From: an uncultured Sutterella sp.
GTDB lineage: Bacteria; Pseudomonadota; Gammaproteobacteria; Burkholderiales; Burkholderiaceae_F
NCBI GenBank assembly: GCA_900552195.1
Contig: URYO01000027.1
Location: forward strand, 1-10,851
Direction: 5' to 3'
DNA length: 10,851 bases
Part shown: piece after piece, positions 5,947 to 10,851 of the stretch
Numbering within the stretch: position 1 is the stretch's first letter
Layout: each line of letters opens with the position of its first letter
Translations under genes and position numbers: made by a program
Notes under the pieces: model-generated
The model's database searches: none
What the model was told of the DNA's origin: nothing
The model's input: only the letters and a program-made list of their open reading frames with translations

Positions 5947-7392
5947 ATGACCCGTAAATTCACAAAACTTTTCTCCGCTTTGACTTTGAGCACCTGTCTC
6001 TTCACGGCTGACGCTTCCGCAGGCTTCATGAAAGACTTCTATTCGGCCGCCGGTTCTTACCAAGGCAACGTCACACCGGCAGGTGTCTATCAGTCTTCCG
6101 GTATGAATACCGTCACAGGCGGCGGATTTGTCTATCGAGCTCCGCGCAAAGATTTCAATGCGTTTTATTTCACGCCGCCTTCTCTGTCTGCCGGCTGCGG
6201 CGGCATTGACTTATTTCTTGGCGCCTTCGGTATTCCTTCTCGAGAAGAGTTTGTCGCTTTCTTACGCAACATCGGTACCGCACTTCCCGGCTTAGCCTTC
6301 CAGCTTGCTCTTCAGTCTTTAGCGCCTGACCTTAATGAACAAGTCACAAGCTTCCGTGACATGATTCGCCAATACACCAACATGTTCCAAGACTCCTGCA
6401 CCTCCGCACAAAACCTCTTAAAGATGAGCGGTGCAGAACAATGGATTCAAAAGACAGGCTTTGACGCCCGCAATGCTTTGCGAGCCTCAGGCATCGTCTC
6501 CGACGCCTCTGAGGCCGATGCGAAGACCCGAACCGACGGCGCAGCGGTTTTAGATTACGCGCCGACCCGTAAAGATTCCGGCGGTAATGTGGTCGATGCT
6601 CCGGAGTTAAACCTCACATGGTCTCTGCTTTCCGGCGGCAGCTTTAATGCTTCTTACAGCAAAGAGCTTAAAGAACTCATGATGACGCTCGTGGGCACCG
6701 TCATTTATGTCCGAGAAGGCAGCGGCAAAGACACCGTCACCCGCGCCATCCCGATTGCCGGTCAGGACTTAGTAGGTTTTCTGTTCGGACGCCCCGATAC
6801 CCAAGTTTTAGAAAGCGAAGCTTTCCGTCTCCGCTGTGTGGAAGAAGACGGCGATGACCGCTGCTTGTCTGTTAAAAAGACCACGCTTGATGAAGTCAAT
6901 CTTCCCTACGAGTTCATGAAGGCCGCCTCTAACTACAGAAACTCCATCCTGCGCCGAGACCCAAATCTTGTCTCCGAAGCCGACATGCTGCTTTTAGCTT
7001 CCTCTTCCACCATCCCCTTAATCCGTCTCATCAATGCCACCGCTTCTCATCGCTACTTAGGCTTCTCTCAAGACATCATGCGGATCTATGTCGAAGCGGC
7101 CGCCTTTGAGGCCGTCATCCGAGCCATGGATCGTCTGTCTTTAGACATCAAGGCCGCAGCTTCCGCCTCTTCGGCTTCTCAAACCGGTGTCATTGCCGCC
7201 GAACACCTAAAAGTCATTGAGGCAAGAATCGATGAAGTTCGTAAAGACATCGCATCGCGCAGCGATGCGGTCTTTCAGCAGATGAGCCGAGCCCACTCTT
7301 TCATTACGCAGATTGAACATTTGGAAAGAAGTGTCAAGGGCGCATTAGCTGCTGACTTAGCGGCCAATCTTTCCTTCGGAGAAAACCTCTAA
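5947..7392 (+). CDS. traH: TraH, F-type conjugal pilus assembly protein
   Basis: This 481-aa TraH (F TraH is about 458 aa) has a signal peptide at residues 1-25 (cleavage ASA|G). Family marks in order are GFMKDFYSAAGSYQ, VTGGGFVYRAP, the invariant-looking GCGGIDLFLGAFG at 83-95, a hydrophobic ALPGLAFQLALQSLAPDLNEQ helix, and DSCTSAQ at 149-155, which corresponds to the NSC..AQ of relatives. The middle is a mixed domain with a Cys pair (RLRCVEEDGDDRC). The C-terminal about 80 residues are rich in charged heptad-like helices (VIEARIDEVRKDI..., ITQIEHLERSV) and probably form a coiled coil. In F, TraH is an outer-membrane-associated periplasmic protein needed for pilus assembly that works with TraF, TraU, TraW, TrbB and TrbI. 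It follows traF by 12 bases and overlaps traG in a TAATG. Confidence 0.95.
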   Translation: MTRKFTKLFSALTLSTCLFTADASAGFMKDFYSAAGSYQGNVTPAGVYQSSGMNTVTGGGFVYRAPRKDFNAFYFTPPSLSAGCGGIDLFLGAFGIPSREEFVAFLRNIGTALPGLAFQLALQSLAPDLNEQVTSFRDMIRQYTNMFQDSCTSAQNLLKMSGAEQWIQKTGFDARNALRASGIVSDASEADAKTRTDGAAVLDYAPTRKDSGGNVVDAPELNLTWSLLSGGSFNASYSKELKELMMTLVGTVIYVREGSGKDTVTRAIPIAGQDLVGFLFGRPDTQVLESEAFRLRCVEEDGDDRCLSVKKTTLDEVNLPYEFMKAASNYRNSILRRDPNLVSEADMLLLASSSTIPLIRLINATASHRYLGFSQDIMRIYVEAAAFEAVIRAMDRLSLDIKAAASASSASQTGVIAAEHLKVIEARIDEVRKDIASRSDAVFQQMSRAHSFITQIEHLERSVKGALAADLAANLSFGENL

Positions 7393-10361
7393 TGGTGATG
7401 GACTATTACGCCTACTGGAACGGAGGCCAAATCCGAGACTTATTCGAAGCGCTTGTTTCGATTTGCTCCGGCTCCTCCTACGAAGGTCTGCTTAAAACGA
7501 CCGTACTCGCCGGTTTTCTTGTCACACTCACCGGCGCCCTTCTGAAGTGGCAGGGATTGGCTTCAAAGGTTTATCTTTTTGCCGCCGTCCTGTTTTACTC
7601 TGTAATGCTCGTCCCTAAAGTGGATGTCGCTATACACGACGAACGAAGCGCGGATGTTTATGTCGTGAGCAACGTCCCGTTCGGCGTCGGCTTCTTTGCT
7701 TCAGCCACTTCTAAGATCGGCCATTTCCTCACCGAAAGCTTCGAAACCGCTTTCTCTTTGCCGGACGCGGAACGCTTCTCTAAGTTCGGCTTGGTCTATC
7801 CTCAGCGTGCTTTAAATAGTCTCTTAGCCGCCGGCCCCGTGACACCCGAAGGCCGAGCCTTAACCGATCGTGTCATTGCCGACTGTATCGGGCCCGAACT
7901 CTTGGATCATCCTGATAAAGCGGCTGAGCTCAGCCACTCAGGCGACATTTGGGCCACGATTTCCGCAGACGGCTGGATCAATCCTGCTCGCTCTTCCGTC
8001 TCTTCCGACGGCACCGTTCAAAGATGCGATCAAGCGCTCCAAAGCCTCGATCAGCATCTCAACACTGTTGAACTCGACTTCTTGTCCAAGCGCCTCGGTA
8101 CTGTCTTAGTCCCGGAAAGAATAGATCCCGCCGATGTCATTCGGCGCACCCTTCCGCAAAGCGAAGCACTTCTTCTCGGTGTTTCTCGTTCCTTGGAGCA
8201 AAGCCTCAAGCATTCCGTCATGCTCACCGCGCTTCCGCGCGGTATGGCGTCCATCGCCGCGCAGGCCGGCGCCCCGTTGGATCTCGCCGCTAAATATTCC
8301 GCTTCACAAGCCAATCTCACATCCGAAATTAATTACCGCACATTGGCCCGTTTAGCAGAACACAGTCTCCCCAAAATCCGCAACTGCGTTGAATTCATCG
8401 TTATTGCCGCCTTCCCTCTAATGCTCCTTTTGATGGTGGCAGCGGGAAGCGCCGCAGGCGCGGTTTTTAGATCATTCTTTGTATTGCTGATTTGGTTCCA
8501 GCTGTGGGCGCCGCTTCTCTCCGTTGCTAACTATCTGATGATTTCCGTAGATGCCAATCCGATGAATCGAATCGCTGCAGAATTCGGCGGAAGTACCTTG
8601 CTCGCTGCCGGAATCATTCGTGAGGCAGGCGCCACTTCTCAAGCCATTGCCGGAAGCATCATGCTTTTGATTCCCGTCATTGCCTTTGCACTTGCCAAAG
8701 GCAGCGATATGGCTTTTGTCTCTATGGCCACAGGTTTAATGGCCCCTGCACAAGGCGCTTCTTCCGGCGCCTCCGCTCAAGCGGCCTCCGGAAACTTCAA
8801 TGCCGGAAACGTCTCTATGGGAAATACGTCCATGAACTCGGCTTCAGCGAACAAATCCGATCTTTCTTCCTCTTGGAGTGATCCTTATGCTTCTAAATCC
8901 CAAACAGCTTATGGCTCCGTCACGAGAGATGAAACGGGAACCGTAACAGGAATGGCTCGAACCTCCATTGATTTAGGTGTTTCTTCTTCCGGTGCATTAA
9001 CGCACAGCCGAACCACGGGCACTGCTTCCTCTGCCGCAACAACTTTGACTGCTTCTGAGACTCAAGCCCTTTCTCTGTCTTCGGCAGCTTCTTCTTCAAA
9101 TGCAGTCAGCCGAGAATTTGCTCGAGCCATGAGCCAAGGATTGTCCGAACGCCTGAGTGCCGGTCAGTCTACTGCCGGTTCGTCTTCATCTTCTTATTCG
9201 AAGAGCTCAGGAGAATCTTCAACTGTATCCAGAGGCTTATCTAATTCCGAGAACTTGTCATTCGCGAGCGGAGCAAAACTTCAAGCCGGAGGCGGAGAAG
9301 CTCAGTTCTCAACAGATGCTGCAAAGGACGCGGCCAAAGATGCCAAGGGAGCTTCTTCAACTTCTCCTGAAACTCTAAACCTAGCTGCTGCTCAAAGTCC
9401 GGCTTTACTGGGAGCCGTACCGACGCAGGCCAAAAATTCCGAAGGAAAACCTGTTGCACGTCATGTGCAAAATGCGATGTCCCATCTTCGCGGAGCAGCT
9501 GAAGCTGCAGGAATGGGAATCGGACTGGAAGCAAAAACTGCTCAGCAGTTCGTAGACACTGCAACAGGCTCTCAAAGCGCCGCGACCCAGCGTCAGAAAG
9601 CTGAAGCCTACCATGCACTCAAGGGCACAGCGAAAGAAATTGCCGCCTCGACCTCAAATGATGAAATGCGCCGAGCTGCTGAAAGCTTCTCCGCGGCACT
9701 GGATAAAGCCTATCGCACCTCTAATGATCGGAGCCGAACGCTTTCGGAAACATTCTCGGCTTCTCGATCCAACTCGGAAAATCTGAGTGGAACGAATCAA
9801 ACTGCCGTCAATAACGACATCTTGGTTATGCAGAAATTACTATCATCAGACAACCTGTCTGCAGAATCGCATCTTAAAGCCCTCTTTGATTCTTCTGATA
9901 AACGAGAGTATCTAGGTGCTTCAGCTGCCGCAGATTCTTACGACCGTGCGGCAGATGTCCGTCACTTAGGTCCCGGACAAATACAAGAAAACGGTCTTGA
10001 ACAAAACGCTCTTAAACGTCAAGGAGAAAACTCCTTATCTGCTTTGCAGCGCAAGGGGGAAGAAGTGATCGGCAAACTAGCAACTTCGTTCATAGACAAA
10101 ACCGAGGACACCTCCTTCTTATCGACCTCGTTAAACGCGGGATTAAAAGATTTCAACAAGAAATTTGATGAGCAGGAAGAGGCAAATGCAATAGGACTTA
10201 TGAACCAGAATGCGATGACTGAATTGAGACAAGAACGTATTAACAACGCTTCTATTGGCTACCACGATGGACAAAGAGGAATGAGCACTCTGTTACTTAA
10301 TTCTCTTGCAGGCGGACTTGGCTACCGAGAAGCTCGAATAGAAAGGGAAGTAAAGAATTAA
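7392..10361 (+). CDS. traG: TraG, inner-membrane mating-pair stabilisation and pilus assembly protein
   Basis: This 989-aa protein has the F-type TraG layout (F TraG is about 938 aa). Near the N-terminus (about residues 33-78) are two hydrophobic segments, followed by a periplasmic-type loop region. Three more hydrophobic segments lie at about 334-356, 358-385 and 423-436. The junction carries FNAGNVSMGNTSMNSASANKSD, typical of TraG proteins. Residues about 450-640 are extremely rich in Ser, Ala and Thr, and the rest is hydrophilic and helical. The N-terminal half acts in pilus assembly; the periplasmic C-terminal half acts in mating-pair stabilisation and, in F, is the partner recognised by the exclusion protein TraS. 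The ATG at 7392 is preceded by GGAG (7378-7381); GTG 7395 and ATG 7398 are alternatives. It is the last gene of the operon here; no traS or traT follows. Confidence 0.95.
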   Translation: MVMDYYAYWNGGQIRDLFEALVSICSGSSYEGLLKTTVLAGFLVTLTGALLKWQGLASKVYLFAAVLFYSVMLVPKVDVAIHDERSADVYVVSNVPFGVGFFASATSKIGHFLTESFETAFSLPDAERFSKFGLVYPQRALNSLLAAGPVTPEGRALTDRVIADCIGPELLDHPDKAAELSHSGDIWATISADGWINPARSSVSSDGTVQRCDQALQSLDQHLNTVELDFLSKRLGTVLVPERIDPADVIRRTLPQSEALLLGVSRSLEQSLKHSVMLTALPRGMASIAAQAGAPLDLAAKYSASQANLTSEINYRTLARLAEHSLPKIRNCVEFIVIAAFPLMLLLMVAAGSAAGAVFRSFFVLLIWFQLWAPLLSVANYLMISVDANPMNRIAAEFGGSTLLAAGIIREAGATSQAIAGSIMLLIPVIAFALAKGSDMAFVSMATGLMAPAQGASSGASAQAASGNFNAGNVSMGNTSMNSASANKSDLSSSWSDPYASKSQTAYGSVTRDETGTVTGMARTSIDLGVSSSGALTHSRTTGTASSAATTLTASETQALSLSSAASSSNAVSREFARAMSQGLSERLSAGQSTAGSSSSSYSKSSGESSTVSRGLSNSENLSFASGAKLQAGGGEAQFSTDAAKDAAKDAKGASSTSPETLNLAAAQSPALLGAVPTQAKNSEGKPVARHVQNAMSHLRGAAEAAGMGIGLEAKTAQQFVDTATGSQSAATQRQKAEAYHALKGTAKEIAASTSNDEMRRAAESFSAALDKAYRTSNDRSRTLSETFSASRSNSENLSGTNQTAVNNDILVMQKLLSSDNLSAESHLKALFDSSDKREYLGASAAADSYDRAADVRHLGPGQIQENGLEQNALKRQGENSLSALQRKGEEVIGKLATSFIDKTEDTSFLSTSLNAGLKDFNKKFDEQEEANAIGLMNQNAMTELRQERINNASIGYHDGQRGMSTLLLNSLAGGLGYREARIEREVKN

Positions 10362-10465
10362 TCATCTGCTCCTTAAATTCTTAAGAACTTAAGGAGCTTA
10401 TTTGCCTAAATCTATTGCCTGCCTACCGCTGATTTTTGGCTTTTTATAGGCATTCTGTAAATGGT
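10362..10465. other. Convergent intergenic region between traG and the yhaV-type toxin gene
   Basis: This 104-base spacer separates the + strand tra operon from the - strand toxin gene. It contains the 30-bp palindrome at 10368-10397 and a T-rich stretch around 10430-10447. A 6-bp pair, TGCCTA (10403-10408) and TAGGCA (10447-10452), spans the remainder but the loop is too long to call a hairpin. I see no gene in it. Confidence 0.6.
10368..10397. terminator. Near-perfect 30-bp palindrome, likely transcription terminator of the tra operon
   Basis: The half-sites are complementary over 15 bases with a single A-C mismatch at the tenth pair. The outer stem GCTCCTTAA/TTAAGGAGC is perfect, and the core TTCTTAAGAA is itself a palindrome. 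It starts seven bases after the traG stop and is followed on the + strand by TTATTTG, a short and imperfect U tract, so a Rho-independent terminator is plausible. The - strand side lacks a T run, so it is less convincing as a terminator for the toxin gene. Its perfect symmetry also allows a protein-binding site. Confidence 0.5.
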
Positions 10466-10851
10466 TCAAAGTTCAAAGTCGCACTCGTGAGATGCCGAAA
10501 GCAGTTCATCCCAATTTGAAGGAGGATTGCCGTTGTCGAGCATCCTTGCAAAAACTCTATAGGCATCGTTTTTTGATTCGTAGGCCCGTAATGTTGAATC
10601 GTCGTTAACCCAACCGATTACAACGATTTTGGCTGAAGTCTGATAGCGAAAAAATAACCTGTACTGCTGGAAAAATTTCAGCCTGTGCCAATTTAGATAT
10701 TGATCTCCCAACGTCTTTCCCTGCCTGAAAATCGGCTGCGTCGGGTCTATAGATAACGTGATGATTATTTGCCTTATGGCTGCAAGAATTTTTGTACTTT
10801 TTTTCTTTTGATAACTGTCAGGATATTTGTTTTTCAAAAGCTCTACTTTAG
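10466..10851 (-). CDS. yhaV: YhaV-family type II toxin ribonuclease (5' end cut by window edge)
   Basis: The protein matches E. coli YhaV, a RelE-superfamily mRNA endonuclease of the PrlF-YhaV toxin-antitoxin pair. Shared blocks are NKYPDSYQKKKSTKILA, the PIFRQGKTLG segment, WHRLKFFQQYRLFFRY, KIVVIGWVNDDSTLRAY, and DAYRVFARMLDNGNPPSNWDEL at the C-terminus. A TTG at 10837 could be taken as a start, but the frame continues open to the edge as KVELL, which aligns with the region before the same block in YhaV (about 154 aa). The real start is therefore probably about 25 residues further right, off the window. About 127 residues are visible. The antitoxin (prlF-type, AbrB-like fold) normally lies directly upstream, also off the window. 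The region is clearly AT-richer than the tra genes, which fits separately acquired cargo. It would act in the cytoplasm, degrading mRNA when antitoxin is lost. Confidence 0.9.
   Translation of the reverse strand, partial: KVELLKNKYPDSYQKKKSTKILAAIRQIIITLSIDPTQPIFRQGKTLGDQYLNWHRLKFFQQYRLFFRYQTSAKIVVIGWVNDDSTLRAYESKNDAYRVFARMLDNGNPPSNWDELLSASHECDFEL

Noticed and set aside
9241..9618. 125-codon - strand frame within traG
   Set aside because: It is antisense to a certain TraG and Leu/Arg-rich because it mirrors Ser/Ala/Glu codons. It has no recognisable domain or start signal.
10403..10452. TGCCTA/TAGGCA inverted pair as a second terminator
   Set aside because: It has only six pairs with a loop of about 38 bases and no following T run on either strand. 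Chance is likely in such short arms.
10464..10477. Tandem GTTCAAA GTTCAAA at the toxin gene's 3' end
   Set aside because: It is only two 7-base units and overlaps the last codons and stop. It is most likely slippage or chance, and no function is indicated.
1..10851. CRISPR array, tRNA/rRNA gene, insertion sequence or integrase
   Set aside because: I found no regularly spaced repeats, RNA-gene-like folds, transposase or integrase motifs, or terminal inverted repeats with target duplications in the window.

Overview
The window is the distal part of an F-type (MPF-F) conjugative transfer operon, read left to right, followed by a convergent toxin gene. The tra genes are about half G+C. Gene identities point to a Gram-negative, pseudomonadotal host or a plasmid or integrative conjugative element within one, because all the secreted products are built for a periplasm and outer membrane. 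I cannot name the genus from the sequence. A gut betaproteobacterium of the Sutterellaceae type is only a guess.

Layout on the + strand: traU (3' part, cut by the left edge), a 128-base AT-rich gap with inverted repeats, trbC, a 399-aa gene resembling the N-terminal part of TraN, a Cys-rich traN, traF, traH and traG. The order traU-trbC-traN-traF-traH-traG is that of the F plasmid. The small genes that F carries between traN and traH (trbE, trbA, artA, traQ, trbB, trbJ, trbF) are absent. Three of the gene junctions overlap by one to four bases, so translation is probably coupled.

The products should work together as the periplasmic and outer-membrane side of the conjugation machine. TraU, TrbC, TraF and TraH belong to the F-specific pilus assembly/retraction group. 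TraN is the outer-membrane mating-pair stabilisation adhesin. TraG is the inner-membrane protein with a long periplasmic tail used in pilus assembly, mating-pair stabilisation and entry exclusion.

After traG comes a near-perfect 30-bp palindrome that could be a terminator. A YhaV-family RNase toxin gene then lies on the - strand in visibly AT-richer DNA, with its 5' end and the expected prlF-type antitoxin gene beyond the right edge.

The less ordinary features are: TraN split into two proteins that each have a signal peptide; a strict A/B cysteine-repeat architecture in TraN; an 18-bp direct repeat showing that the 5' end of traF has a decayed copy inside the 3' end of the same gene; and a TraF with a CxxC motif in an operon that shows no TrbB.
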